Positions 22,780 to 35,019 of a DNA stretch of 64,000 nucleotides are shown piece after piece (the first letter of the stretch is position 1; each line of letters opens with the position of its first letter). The stretch comes from Takakia lepidozioides (taxonomy: Eukaryota > Streptophyta > Takakiopsida > Takakiales > Takakiaceae). The position numbers and the translations under genes are program-made. Location of the stretch: assembly GCA_030704615.1 (NCBI GenBank), contig CM060731.1, positions 4,588,001 through 4,652,000 of the forward strand, in the 5' to 3' direction. The notes under the pieces were generated by a model. That model searched no databases and was not told the origin of the DNA. It worked only from the letters and a program-made list of their open reading frames with translations.

Positions 22780-23970
22780 TTAACTATCATTTTCCTCATT
22801 GTGAGGCACGTGAAGGTAAACTATCATGAGGATTGCCTTGGAAGGTCAGACCCATGCTATGGAGGTTCCTAATAGGGATTCAGTTTCAGAGTTGCTTGAG
22901 TTGCATCATTCTTCTGCTTTTGCTGGTCACTTGGGCATCACTAAGACCTTGAAGAGGCTCCAAGAGAGGTATCATTGGAAAGGGATGGTTCAAGATATTA
23001 CACACTTTATCTCTTGTTGTGTGGAGTGCCATTCTCAGACACTACTTCCTAGGGCCCGCTTCACTTGCTTTGCAACCCATTCCGGTGTTTGAACCATTCG
23101 CCAGAGTGGGCCTAGATCTTGTTGGGCCACTCCAGCCTACGATTAAAGGACATTGTTGCATTGTTGTGGCAACTGATTACCTATCTAAGTGGGTGGAGGT
23201 TCAACCCATGGCTGCTAAGGATGCAGACACTGTGGCACAATTCTTTTTCAACGAGGTCATTTTGCGCCATGGCTGTCCGATCAAGGCTCTGAATTTTGTA
23301 ATCAGTTCATGCAGATTGTGTGTTTTAATTTGGGTGTTAAGCATCGTACGACTGCACCCTATCATCCTCAATGCAATGGCTTGACTGAAAGGTTCAATCA
23401 TACCATGTGTGCTATGCTTGAGAAGACAGGGTCACTCTTGGGTGATTGGGATACTACTCTACCCACTCTAATTTTTGTTTATCGGCCTCTGTACACTCTA
23501 TCACCAGGTATTCTCCATTTGAGTTACTCTATGGTAGAAAGGCTCGCACTCCCCTGTATAATACTCCGTTGCTCACTCCCATTGCAGAGCCCACTGATTG
23601 GCAGCAATTTGTGGATGCTATGCTTTCCAAACGGCTTGTTTTTGAGACTAAGGCCAGGACTAACATTTCTCGGGCTCAGGCTGTGCAGGCTCGTAACTAC
23701 AACAGGAAAGTTCACTACTCAAAGGAATTTTTGGTGGGCCAAACTGTGTGTGTCCGTTTGCAATCTGGGAAAATTATCTCCAAAGCTTCGAAACGCATTG
23801 AGGGTCCTTATCTCATCACTGAAAAACTTCGTGGGAGGAAGTTCCTGTTGCTTCCCCAACATCATTCCACGACACCCATAACTCACCATGTGCATGTGGA
23901 CTCCCTGGTGCACAGCAGATTGGTCTTCGATCTCACCTGCATCAATGTAGAAGGCAGGACGACTGGCTGA
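22780..23970 (+). pseudogene. Gypsy B integrase
   Basis: The zinc-binding H-H and C-C pairs occur in LHHSSAFAGHLG and CCVEC (22895-23032). The catalytic residues lie in GLDLVGPL (about 23110), LSDQGSEF (about 23275, reached after a frame change) and GLTERFNHT (about 23378). A further frame change precedes YSPFELLYGRKARTPLYN and the C-terminal part ending at 23970 (KRIEGPYLI is GPY/F-like). At least three frame changes show it is dead. Confidence 0.8.
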
Positions 23971-24346
23971 TTTTTGTGTGTGATTGAGTGCAGGGATTAA
24001 AGGCTGGAGTGTTGCAGCCTTGTGTGTTTTCTGGAGGTTCAAGCTATGGCCTCTCTTATGTGTTTTCTGATGGTTCAACCGTGGCCATCTCTGGTGTTGT
24101 GTGGTGTGCAAATAATGGTCTGCTACAGACCTGCGACATGTGGTGTTAGAGGAGGCGGACGAACTTAGCACAGGCTTTAGCTTCGTGTTAGTGATTTGCA
24201 TCACTATTGTAACGTGATAGGGGTTTTTCATCCCTCTCGTGCCGGATGCTAGTATTAGGTATGGTGTGATTTACTTAGCTTCGGAAGTTTGATATTTTAG
24301 TTAGCTCGCAGGAGCTCGCTTTCCTAGCGGGGGCAAGCTTTACATA

Positions 24347-24829
24347 TGTGGAGCTTTAGATTCCATGGCGGTGCATATGCTCTCCTGTCAGTCCCTTGGA
24401 TGAAAAGCATGGGGTTGTTGGACATTAATGATAACAGGGACTATCTTTGGTTATGTGATTGTCCTACGTTAACAGTCACGAGATAAGCCAACCTGGAAAC
24501 TGAGTTGGCGGATGTGAGGTCTTGTAATCTGCATGTCCAATAAGAGTGCTGCATCTGGATCTCCAGATTAGCCTCTCCTGATTATTTAAATGAAGAGATC
24601 ATCAGGCTTAGGCAGGATGTTTTTGGTGTACAAACTGGTGCAGTGGATGTGTGAAGGACGCTAGATGAAACTGTGTTGATGCTTTGCCGCATGCAAAGAT
24701 TGGCTTAGATTGTATGTGTGCTCTGCAATAGATCCTTCCCTGTCAGCTTGGCAAAGTTCTATAGCTTACAATCCCCTGTGCATGACTTAACCCACAGAGG
24801 ATGAGAGCATATCCTTGCGTCGGGGTTCT
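24347..24829 (+). repeat. Gypsy B 3' LTR
   Basis: Gap-free match to 16969-17451. It is preceded by AGCTTTACATA and followed by AGCTTTACA. Confidence 0.85.
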
Positions 24830-24879
24830 AGCTTTACAAGGGAATCAAGGTTACTTCAAGTGGGGGGATCCGCACTCAT

Positions 24880-25440
24880 TGACATTCGCATGGCTAGATT
24901 TAGGCGCACTCATTGACATTCGCATGGCTAGATTTAGGCGCTCGAAATCAGCCCTTTGTTTCTCAATTCTGCTAGGGCTACAAAATGCTGGGGATAAGTG
25001 CGGAGGTGGTGACTATTACAATGTCCACTTGGATCCTCCTTGGCTACAGGTTTGCTGATCTAGTGTACAATATGGCAATTTTTTCACAGCATGTATAGAT
25101 TGCACAGGCGACACATCTGGAAATGGGGGCAGAAATAGGTGACTCCAAGAGCCCATGTATTGTTGAAAACTAGCCATCATGAAAATGCGAGGATAACATT
25201 TCAGGTACCATAGCCCAATTTCAAGGAGCAATCTGGTACTACTGACTCAAGTGAAACAACAGAGTTTTAGGCACCATAGCCCAATTACAAAGAACAATCT
25301 AGCACTACTGACACAAGTGAAAAAACAGAGTTGTAGGCACCATAGCCCACTAAAAACATGCATTCTGGCACTAAAGAAACAAGTCCAGAAATGGAAGCCA
25401 ACCACCATGGCCTGAAGAGTGGAACACATCCAAATGGCCT
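24880..25440. repeat. Short tandem duplications downstream of gypsy B
   Basis: A 34-bp unit containing GCACTCATTGACATTCGC is present twice head to tail (about 24871-24940). At 25200-25370 a unit of about 60 bp (GGCACCATAGCCCAATT...) is repeated about three times with changes. No gene is supported. The interval to 26185 is the 3' flank of the minus-strand host gene. Confidence 0.6.
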
Positions 25441-26185
25441 ATGTAAATGTCGGGAATGTCACTACACTTGCGGAAATGATGGAAACAAAGGGAGAGCTCT
25501 GCTTTAGCAAATCAGAGTTCTCAGCTACACTACAAGACACAAATTTCTACTTCTATTCAAACCGTCCATAACTCCCAAGGCACAACCCCCCTTCAGTTGT
25601 CAAAACAGGCATCATAGGGAAAATTGTCCAGACCAAAGAACTTTTGGCCATACATTCCCATGACCACTGGCAGGTGCGGATCCAAAGCGGACCGCAGCTT
25701 GCTCTTCAGAAATGACAGAGACAATAACATTCTCGAGAGAATTTGGAGCTTAATTATCCTTCTCGTATTCAGATTATCCTAGCACTTGTGGTCCTCTGCG
25801 TCCGGCTTAGCAAATGCGTGGTTATTTTGTAGTGAGGTGTGCTCAAGTGTCTATAGTCCGATTTGTTATCACGCCTGGTTTCTTTCCTATCCCTAAATCG
25901 TTTCATTTTAACATTCTTGAAAGAATCGGAGCATAATTATCCTTCTCATATCCAGATTAGGATTCCAAGAAAAGTCTGGTTTTGCATTAACAGTAGAACA
26001 ACACTATTGCATGGCCAAAAAGTGGCAATTAGATTTACACTCACTGCTCCAGCTGGACTACCTCTGCACCGCGTACTTTACAGCCACGGTATCCACAGTA
26101 CAAGATACTCACACCAGACATCTAAAAACACTTTGTAATGATAACTTGTACTCAGAGCCCTCCCACAGCTGCACCAAGTCTAGGC

Positions 26186-29100
26186 TTAAGGCAATGCATA
26201 TGTGGCGCGCACATACTCCGCAATTGCTGCACTTTCAAACATCTTCACCCCTGTATTTGGATCCTCCAGATACGGCGCCTGTCAAGCACCACCGGCGAAG
26301 TTGTAAGGTTTCATTGGAAAGATGAAACCACTCACTCTTTGCACTTCTGGTCGCCTACTTTTTAGTCTCATGGGACTCGTGGATACTGTATGCACTGGTT
26401 TTTAGCAGAGGGCCTGGCTAACATTCTAAAATGCAGAAGATCAAGTTGGAAACGAAGAGGAGGTCAACTCAGCTTAACCCAATAAAGCTGGCCAATATAA
26501 TATGAGAAAAAGAACCTGAGAAACAACACAAGGAACCCCAGCACAGCTCAAACATTACCCCACTACATTTACGGGCAGGTTGCCATTTGCACCTGAGAGC
26601 AAGTCTAGCCCTGACAATTATCTGGCAACATCAGCCAGCTGGGGAAGGTGCTGAACCCTGCCCTTCCCATGGTGTCTACGCATCAGTTTGGGAGACAGGT
26701 AGAGAGGAGAGATGTGGCTTACTAGGCCAGTACACATGATACACTTCAAGTGATACCACCTTATTATGAGGCCTCGTGCATAATGCAAAGCTCAGACTGG
26801 CCAATGTCAGGAACCTGAGTCTCAGTGACTTTCATACCCTCACTGGTGCTATCCACTTAACCAGTCCAGTTTTCAAGTTGAAAAGTTGAAATAGCGAGAT
26901 TACTAACATCCATTGCGACATAAGAGTTTCGAGTCCCCTCTTTTTGGTGTCAACGATGAGGACTAGGACCAACCTGGAATTTGCCGGTCTTCTGCTTCAA
27001 TATGTCTCTCTTGGCACTTCCCCGTGCACAACTATCACCCCCAACATGTAGCAAAGTGTTGATGTTGGTAGAAGATATAAACTTGGATCTACGGGTTTTC
27101 AGGTTTGAGAACATTGCAGGAAAAAACATCGGTATTGAAAAGCAGCGCATTTGGAAATAGGTTACCTGTGATAAACATGTGGTATTTCCAATTCTGACAA
27201 GACCTCCCTTACGATCTTGCAGAAGGGTGATGCCTGCACCCACAATCCATCGGACCTATTTGTGAGCTACAAGCACATGTGGTCTCAAGGAAATATTAGG
27301 AGAACTGTAACTCATCACAGATACCTATGTGGTTTTTTACAGCCCCTTAACCAAAGGAATGTAAACTGGTTTTTGAAATGGTTCAGACGATTGGGTGTGC
27401 ATCAGCACGGTGGAACCAACTTCCTCACCAGCCTTTCTCAGGTTCCAACTCAGAAATTGAATAGGGCCATTTCTGTTAGCCTTTTTGAGGCAAACACAAT
27501 ACACTCCAATTTCAGAATGTACAAACAACTTGAGATAACAAAAGTGAGACACCAACCTCATAAGCCCAAACCTCCAGAGGGATTTCAGGCACTCTTGACG
27601 GCACATAGGTGGAGCCCTGCACTCACATACCAAAAACTAAGAAATCATGTGACTTATTAGCATCTGGTACTTGAGGTGCCATCTGCAGTCCTTGTATCCC
27701 TACTTGTTTGACACCATTTGCATAGATACTGCTGATATACATGGCACAATTTCAACCCAAAGCTGGAAAGGTCTGAAATCTATTGTGCTCAGTGCAGGAG
27801 CTCCCACATATGGCCCCAAATATTTGGAGAGAACAAATCGAGGTGGAAATTGCAAGGTTGGACATGGCCTATAGACTTTGTCCAAACCATCATCTTGGCA
27901 GCTGTCCTAAGCTGTCAGATAAGCTGCCAGTCCATTCCCGAATCCGACTTACTAATGACTTATCTGATGCCGAATGTTGCAACTTCTTGTCTACCTATTT
28001 AATCCATTTACCAGCTGAGGTATTTAAAATGGAGATAGTCCCTTAATCGAAGCAGAGAAGAAGAAGGGGGGAGAAAGGGCAGACTGCATGCCTTGCCTCC
28101 ACGACCAGCCAAAGCCAAGCCTGCAGTGAGCGTCTGCCATATCATAACCAGAATGTGTCACTCACTGGGCCATACCAGAAACAAAATCCTTGGACATCAA
28201 TATTACTTATTCACATGGATGCAACCTGGCCTGGTTTACCCAAACTAACTGAATAAGATTCTGGTGATCACAACCTGTCTCACTTCACAGCTGAATATCC
28301 TATAGAGCACTTATTTGACGTCAGGACTTCACAGAATATTTATGATGAGGACAGGGCTTAGGCCACTTCAATCTGTAGGGCACTGAAGTTAGAGCATGAT
28401 GCAGGAAGTTAGAGCAAGTTTGTGCTGAATCTTACAGTGAAGAGTCCAAGTCTGAGCGTAAGAGGGACTTGCCCATCACCTGCAGCATCATTATCATGTG
28501 CTTTTGAGTTGGACCACAGAGGCAACGTACTTGAAATCTACTGCCATACTTTGCCTAAGAATGGAAATACAAGAGAGTGACGAAGGGAAAGAGAGAGAGG
28601 ACAAATGAAGCTTCATGTGGGGTATATGCCCTTTTGTTGCCACCAAGAAAGTGAGATCATGACAAACACCCCTATGGGAGTTCAAGATCAAAATAAAATT
28701 TAGAGTCAACTAGGTTAAGCAACGAGATAGGCAACATGCTTCTGCAAGTGGTCCAACTAACCATATTTGTCAACTAAATACTTGATGATGCCATCTGATT
28801 CGTACATCGACACACCCGTGTTTGGATCTACCTGATCCCACAAATATCCAGCCCTTGATGAGTACACCACATTGCAACCTCTCGTAATTAGCCACCAACA
28901 TGTTCGTCATAACTCAAAAGGGAGTGCCTTCATTACTAGTCTTCATTACTGTAAGTGCAGTGTTTATCCACACGAGAGGTAACCACATAAAAGAGGATAC
29001 CACATCCAGGGAAATTTTGAAGCTCTTTGGAAGACTTTGTGAACCAATCCAACAATAGGCCAGAGAGAGGCAGAATACAACTTCATGGGAAAAGAAATGA

Positions 29101-31614
29101 AAAATGAAGACTGCAGCCTCATATAGAAATCAAAGAGTGCACGACGATTCTATTTTCCTTCCATTGCAATGCTACCTGCTAAGATTCCCCACAGACATCC
29201 TCAGTTCCCAACAGTAGGTGCGTATGTTATTCAGTTTCTGTCATCTTCCAGAAGGATAATAGGACAACTTTGAGAAGGAAATGTGACTACTATTATGACA
29301 AGGGAAAAAAGCCCTATAAAACAACAAGGAGCAAAAAAATCAGAGAAACCACTAGAATGAACAGTTGAGAAGGAAAAATACATATGTAAGGGAGTAAACA
29401 AAGTTGCCTTTTACATTTTGAACAGACCAAAGACATAACACAATGCAGTTGCCATGAATTGACGCAAAAAGAACCCAAAAAGAGTCTTTCCATGCTGCAA
29501 AGTTGCAAAAACCTGAGGAATGGGGATTTGGATTTTACCACATAGGTTGAAAATTTTAGAGTCAACATAACCATTCAGATCATATCAATACCAGAGTGTA
29601 TCAGATGGAATTTTTGCACATACCATATAAGGAAACTGTTTTTTCCCACCGAGCTCAATGGCCTTGGGCCGAAAGTTTGGGCCATTCTTTGGGCAGGGGT
29701 AGAACAGCACGTCCAGGTCCAAAATGGATACAATCTCTCTCACCTGTTAGCCCACGGTGTTGCAGCCACCCTCCATCAACTTTTGTGCACAATGTCCTGA
29801 CGCAACAGACCTAATGGCTGTGTCAAAGCTCTTGACAACTACTTTTCTCCCTAGCAATTAGGGACTCAAGATATAGTGGAAGGAGATGAGAAACAGATGG
29901 AGGAAGGTCATGATATAGACTGAAGACCAGAAGGAAGGCTCAGAAATCGACGTAGACCTCCACACTCACAGAAACAAGGCAATCCCATGCTGCTGATGCA
30001 GCGATGAGGCTAGTGTAAGGTAGGAAGAGACCAATGTATTTACCTTGCGGCAGAAAGGGCAACTTTAACGTGTCACATGCCCCCACAGCCACCCCGCACC
30101 AAAACCAACATACTCTGTCAGTAGAATTAAGACAATTAAAACAATCATACAGTAGACCTAATTTGACAAGAAACGGAAAACTGCAGAGCTTGCCACCAAC
30201 TTTTAGAAAACCATCACATAAGTGCAGTGCAAACCCTTCAAACTCATAAATCTCAATGGGTTTCTCTGGCCGTGGTCCTGGATATCCTGTCTCCACGAAC
30301 TTGCGACCTGCAAAAATTGCATAAGGTGGGAAGACAGTCCCTACAATGAGCATTTCCACCATTCACCAAGTAGGATGGAGCAGAAACCATGCCAATTGCT
30401 ACATCACCTAAGTAATTTGCATACAGAACCAACAGCTTTACACCCGTGTGCTGCCACCCTATGTACAAGCGTTCAATGTCACCATGTGTGGACCTCACAC
30501 TAGTCATGGGGCAAACCTTGCAGAAGGTTGAAAAGTTTGAATTTGACACAGTTTACTAGGCACTCTGTGCAGGTTACAAACAAGAGGATGAGACAGAATT
30601 ACCTGCAAAAGGAATGGCATACTTTTCATCTGAAACCTCTGCCGCAGGAGAAGACTCAATTTTGTACCTACAAATCACATAAGGCATACGCCCCAACAAG
30701 ATCCAGCAGAGAGATAAGTTGTTTGTAGAACGCTATTATTTACTAGCAACACGAAAATAATATAAAAATTAGGTGTGATATTAAAGATGAACAAGATATA
30801 CCATAAGTGTCTCAGAATGGTGAAACCGTTAAGTATAGATTGGCTTAGTTATTGAAGGAAGCACCGGCCCTAGTATTTCAGAATCCTGGATCTTCGTATA
30901 GATCCGGTCAGAGCAGCTAATAACTGCAGAACCGCGGTCTACCTCACTTGTAGTTCCCTCACAGCTGGAACACTGATGAAAAAGTATAATTTGAGCCAAA
31001 GGTCCTATTCTGACCATCATTCCCCTGGAAAATCGGTTACCTACAGCAATGCTGCAGACTTTGGGGGCTTGGGAATCCAAAAAAGAAAACCCCTGCAAGT
31101 CCTACATGATCAAAAGTGCGAGAATGACACACCTGAAGGGGTGGGAAGCCAGGGGAAAAGGAAAAAGAGAGAAAAAGGTGGAGCAATGTTCGCGTGCGTC
31201 CCATACAGAAGGATGAACAAGAAGCTAATCAATCAGCCGGCCAACCAAAACCACAAAGAGAATCCCACTTTACCCTTTGACAAATGTGCCAGAGCCGAAG
31301 CGGAAAGGCAAGCCCAACGAGCTGCTAAGAACAGCACCGATCTGATCAGGGCGAACACTAAAGGGCCCACCCTTGTAACCAGAGGAAGAGCCCTCGCTGG
31401 AGCTGCTAGGTATTGAAGAGGGACCTATCTCCTCCACCGTTTCAGGCTCCTTCGTATCTGTGGTAGACGAATTCTTGAGCTCAGCACTTGGATTCTTCAC
31501 AGACCTGGTGGTAGTTCCCATGGGACGACGTCCAGCTACCCCCCCACCTGTAATTCCAGATACCAGCGATGGCACGGAGGCGGGCGAACGCATCCATGTT
31601 GTACCTCCCCCCAT
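26186..31614 (-). CDS. Two-domain thioredoxin/GST-N-like protein, plastid type (12 exons)
   Basis: Exons on the minus strand: 31274-31614, 30603-30667, 30235-30307, 30044-30062, 29624-29743, 28762-28831, 28436-28479, 28092-28133, 27557-27616, 27166-27233, 26974-27031, 26186-26278. Phases close throughout and give 350 residues, close to the length of the plant family I recall (Arabidopsis AT5G03880/AT4G10000 type). The N-terminus is Ser/Thr/Gly-rich and could be a transit peptide. There are two related domains: RPEKPIEIYEFEGCPFCRK with FPYM-VDPNTGVSMYESDGII, and PLEVWAYEASPFCKIVREVL with APYLEDPNTGVKMFES. Each has a CPFC or SPFC redox-type motif. Exon 4 is only 19 nt. The exon 8 donor is GC (AAG|GCATGC). 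Redox function is inferred from the fold. No lesion is seen. Confidence 0.92.
30044..30062 (-). other. 19-nt microexon of the thioredoxin-like gene
   Basis: Flanked by GTTAAAG and GTAAATAC, it supplies the last base of a Gly codon plus the codons for CPFCRK, that is, the CxxC motif itself. Phase 2 enters and phase 0 leaves. Skipping it would shift the frame. Confidence 0.85.
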
Positions 31615-32500
31615 CGGAGCCCTTGCCCAAGCTTGAACCTTTCTTTCACAACAATCTTCAACAGTAATCCACCTCCTAGAGAGCTTTTCAGCGTGTACCT
31701 ATTCCCTAATATATCTATGTCAATTCCTTGCTATCAATGTCCTGATCCGCTCAAACAACACCTCTCGATCTCTCGCTCTCTCTCGCATCTGTCGCTTCTC
31801 TCGCAGTCTCCATCGACAAAAGTACTTACCATTTCACTTCATCTCTCATCTCGAGTGTTGTGTACAGCGAAGCCCAAATATGCAATGACATCCTGCCGCG
31901 TGGTGATGAAATACCGCACCACGTGGGATAGCGAGATAGCCCACCAAAGAAAGTAAAAAGTGGGATACTCTTCCCACTTAAGTTCCACCCCATTCGCAAA
32001 GAGAATCCCACTAGGTGATTTGAGAAACAGCACGAGTGGCTACTGGGTTTTGCAAGAAATAGCCGTATATTCTGTTCATCCACTGAAATTTGGATAGAAT
32101 CATTCAGGCTCCTCTGCACTTTCATTCAGTGTTGTTATCCATATTTGGCAAATTTATACATAATTTATTGTTTATTTGGAGAAGGTTGTGGTCGAAATTT
32201 GGCCAAGAAAAAAAATGTGGAGTTGTGAGTCTTTTCTTTTTCATTTTTTATTTTTTAGGGGGAAACGGGACTGTGCCTCATCCGTCACTGCAGTTTAGGG
32301 ATGATGTGGTTGCCCGGATACCTTTTTGTCCATATTTTTGTAAATTCATGGATTTTGTCTACATCTTCCGTAGATTGCAAGCTGATTATTATTATTATTT
32401 TAAAGAAAGGGGATGGAGGCCCGTAAGATACAACTTGGATTCCTTGTGGGCTCTCTCTATCTTTCGAAACAATCTTTCTATCTTCTTTGTGCAAGAAACC
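31615..32500. other. Upstream region of the thioredoxin-like gene, no other gene seen
   Basis: The frame of exon 1 stays open for some way upstream of ATG 31614, so an earlier start cannot be excluded, but the resulting protein length already fits the family. Pyrimidine-rich TCTC tracts at 31760-31810 (plus strand) could be promoter or leader sequence. The T-rich stretch 32220-32260 shows nothing coding. Confidence 0.3.
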
Positions 32501-32524
32501 ACTTACGAGTCTCACTCTATCTTC

Positions 32525-32998
32525 CCATTCTCCATAGACCCTTCAACAATGTCGCTGCAGCTCCTCTCGGACCAGCCCCTCAGCATCCCCTTGTCCCCTC
32601 TCACCCCAGTCAGGATCTGTGGATGGACATTAGCCACAAAAGAAATGAACCCTATCCCACCTCCTCTGTCCCCTCTACCTGCTTGGTTGAAATCGAACAG
32701 ATTCTTCTGGGTATTGGGCAGACCTTTAGCTGAACTCCCCCTGGACCCTAAAGAATGGTCGTGGAACTTCCCTAGGGGGCCTCATCCCTTCTTCACTTAC
32801 ACAACCAAGAAGGGTTACAAAGCCCTTCTCAATGCCCAACCTATGCAGTCTAAATGGGATTCCAAATGGCACCACCAGGGGTTTCTAAATGAGAAGTGGC
32901 CAATCATCTGGGGATCTGTATGGATAAAAACCTGCCCAGCTAAGGTGGCGGCCTTCCTCTGGCAGATTGTCAACAGAGTCCTTAAGGTAGGAGAGTGA
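32525..32998 (+). pseudogene. LINE fragment, zf-RVT-type C-terminal region
   Basis: The frame ends WSWNFPRGPHPFFTYTTKKG...WIKTCPAKVAAFLWQIVNRV (about 32755-32985). This is characteristic of the region after the reverse transcriptase in plant LINEs (zf-RVT). The upstream part (FFWVLGRPLAELPLDPKEW) fits the same family. It breaks off at 32998. Confidence 0.65.
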
Positions 32999-33440
32999 CC
33001 AGGTTTTTCGGAAGTTTTCGTAGATGACTGCTGCTGCTAGTCCTTGTGAAACGCGTTGAATGTCTGCACAGAGTTTGGCCCAAGCTTTGCGGGATTCAAT
33101 AATTAGATCATAGAAGACAAGAGTGAGGAGAGCAGAAATGGAACTGGTGGTGTTAGAGAATGTCTTGGAGCATCTAGCCTTCCAGAGATGCCAAAAAACA
33201 GAGCCTCGGAGAGTTTCAAACACAGGGCAGTTCACAGCTTTCTGTTTGGTTTGGGGATCATAGTTGAGCAAGAGGTTAGTGACAGAAAGGTGCCTTAGGC
33301 TCCAGTGGTGATAGAAACCTCTCACAAGTGGCCAGATGGATTTGGGAGCCAGACAGAAAAGAAGAGCATGTTCTATGGTTTCCAGAATTCCTGATGGGCA
33401 GCATAAACCGAGAATGGAGGTGGGATCATCTGTGTCACCT
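32999..33440 (-). pseudogene. LINE fragment in inverted orientation, C-terminal tail
   Basis: Read on the minus strand: LCCPSGILETIEHALLFC (about 33385-33440), then GFYHHWSLRHLS, then FETLRGSVFWHLWKARCSKT. This is the sequence expected just downstream of the plus-strand fragment ending at 32998, so the element is broken and the two parts face each other. The A-rich tail-like run TAAATAAAAATAAAAATA at 33924-33945 may belong to a LINE 3' end. Confidence 0.65.
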
Positions 33441-33989
33441 CCTCGGAGGACTCCTGCTCATGGTCAGAGCTTCCGCCCTTATAATGGAGGAACAAGCGCG
33501 CATCAATTCACTGCATCCCCGGAGTTTGACCGGGAGGTTAACTGGAAGCACCTGAAGACCTCGGCGAATGCCTCCAAGCTTAGCTATCGTTGAGCACCAA
33601 TAATTCTGGGGATTCTAATCGCTGCTAATCCCTAGGACTCCTCCTTGTCGGATTAGGCTCATTATGGTTAGATACTGGTCCTAATCATCCTGATCTGGTC
33701 CCCTTAAGTTTCTTTTCAGTGTCATCCACGCCCCCGTTCTCGGGGGTGGCAAAGTTCATCCAACTGCCAAGATCTTTCTTCACTGATTACGGTGTGTGTG
33801 CCTTACGGCGTCTATGGGGTTTTAATTTTTTTCCCCGAATAATCCTACATAAATTGTAAGGGCTATTGCCCCACAAACTTTATAATAAAAGTTCACTAGG
33901 GCTATAATCCCCCTGTTGTTATTAAATAAAAATAAAAATAAAAATCCTACTCTGTTGTAGGCCCTATAAATAAATTTCGTATCCAAATG

Positions 33990-34550
33990 ACATGAAATTC
34001 ATGGCACAGAACCTGCTCCATCATGTACTAGGGTAGCCTGTGTTGTTGGCCCAAGTGTCCAGTGTCATCTAAGCCCATGTGCAATCTCCTATGTATCCAA
34101 GCGCGTCTCCTATGTCGAGGCCCAAGTGCGACCTCTAGGGTAGCTTGTGCCGTTCGCCCATGTGTGAATAATTGAAATCTAAGACCAAGTGCAATTTCCT
34201 ATGTCCTATGTCCAAGCCCATCTAAGCCCAAGTGTAATCTTTTATGTATCCAAGTGCATCTCCTGTGTAGAGGCCCAAGTGTCCACTGTCATTTAAGACC
34301 AAGTGCAATTTCTTATGTATCCCAGTGCGTCTCCTATGTCGAGGCCCAAGTGCGACCTCTAGTGTAGCCTATGTCGTTGGCCCATGTGTGAAACTTGGGC
34401 TTAGATTTCAATTCTTCACACATGGGCCAAATGGCACAGACTACCCTAGATCTCCCAAACATTAGGGTCTCTGGATACATAGGGGATTGCACTTGGACAT
34501 AGATGACACTGGACACTTGGGCCAACGGCACAGGCTACCCTAGTTGATAC
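33990..34550. repeat. Degenerate tandem and inverted repeat array
   Basis: Units containing GGCCCAAGTG, TCCTATGTATCCAAG, CTCCTATGTCGAGG and TTGGCCCATGTGTGAA recur about every 120-150 bp in direct orientation. The last copy is inverted (34390-34545), so 34150-34180 and 34390-34425 could form a hairpin. No coding potential is seen. Confidence 0.6.
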
Positions 34551-34807
34551 CTAAATTATCAGATTTTTTGGGTACCTCCTATTGAGGTGGGGTACAGCAT
34601 CTTCCAAGAATATCCTAGAAAATATTTCAATGCAAAATGAAAACACCCACATGCCATGATGTGGGGCAAATGTCATGAAATGTCTGCTCATTTGAGCATA
34701 AGCAACCCAAAATTTACATTTCCAATAAATAAATAAATACAAATAGAATTAACAGTTAAAAGATCAGGGTATGAAACCATTCTCCGATTGTCGACATCAA
34801 CACACCA

Positions 34808-34880
34808 AGCACCAGTCAGTAGCTCAGTCGGATAGTGCACTAAGTGCCACCTAGATGATTATGGATCAAATCCTGCCATA
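34808..34880 (+). repeat. tRNA-derived SINE-like head
   Basis: TAGCTCAGTCGGATAGTGC resembles an internal promoter A box, and GGATCAAATCC about 35 bases later resembles a B box (GGTTCGAATCC). It is not a tRNA gene, because the stems do not fold well. A related B-box-like GAGTTCAATCCACC sits inverted at about 34985-35005. Short interspersed element remnants are the likeliest identity. Confidence 0.4.
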
Positions 34881-35019
34881 TATATACATATATAAGCCTC
34901 CCAAAGGAAGAATAAATTATGGTGTCTCTTGACCCCGAAGGACTAGTGCCTTCCACTAGGAAGGTGGACACCTTTGTGACACCAATGGGTGGATTGAACT
35001 CACAACCACTTCTGAGGTA

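Larger units (their letters stand above)
16969..24829 (+). mobile_element. Gypsy B: Ty3/gypsy element with dUTPase-like domain, inactive
   Basis: Paired direct repeats of exactly 483 bp (16969-17451 and 24347-24829, about 16 mismatches by eye, mostly transitions) flank gag, protease, a dUTPase-like domain, reverse transcriptase, RNase H and integrase, all on the plus strand. Stops and frameshifts occur in every module. No chromodomain is seen. Simple 4-6 bp target duplications were not found at the outer ends. A 9-bp repeat AGCTTTACA instead flanks the 3' LTR. Confidence 0.88.

Noticed and set aside
12977-31614. U12-type introns inside the two host genes
   Set aside because: None of the 18 donors found matches (G/A)TATCCTT; they are ordinary GT donors plus one GC.
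32525-33440. Twin-priming inversion of a LINE
   Set aside because: Twin priming leaves the fragments diverging from the junction; here their 3' ends converge.
34808-34880. Functional tRNA gene
   Set aside because: Only A- and B-box-like strings are present; acceptor and anticodon stems cannot be formed convincingly.
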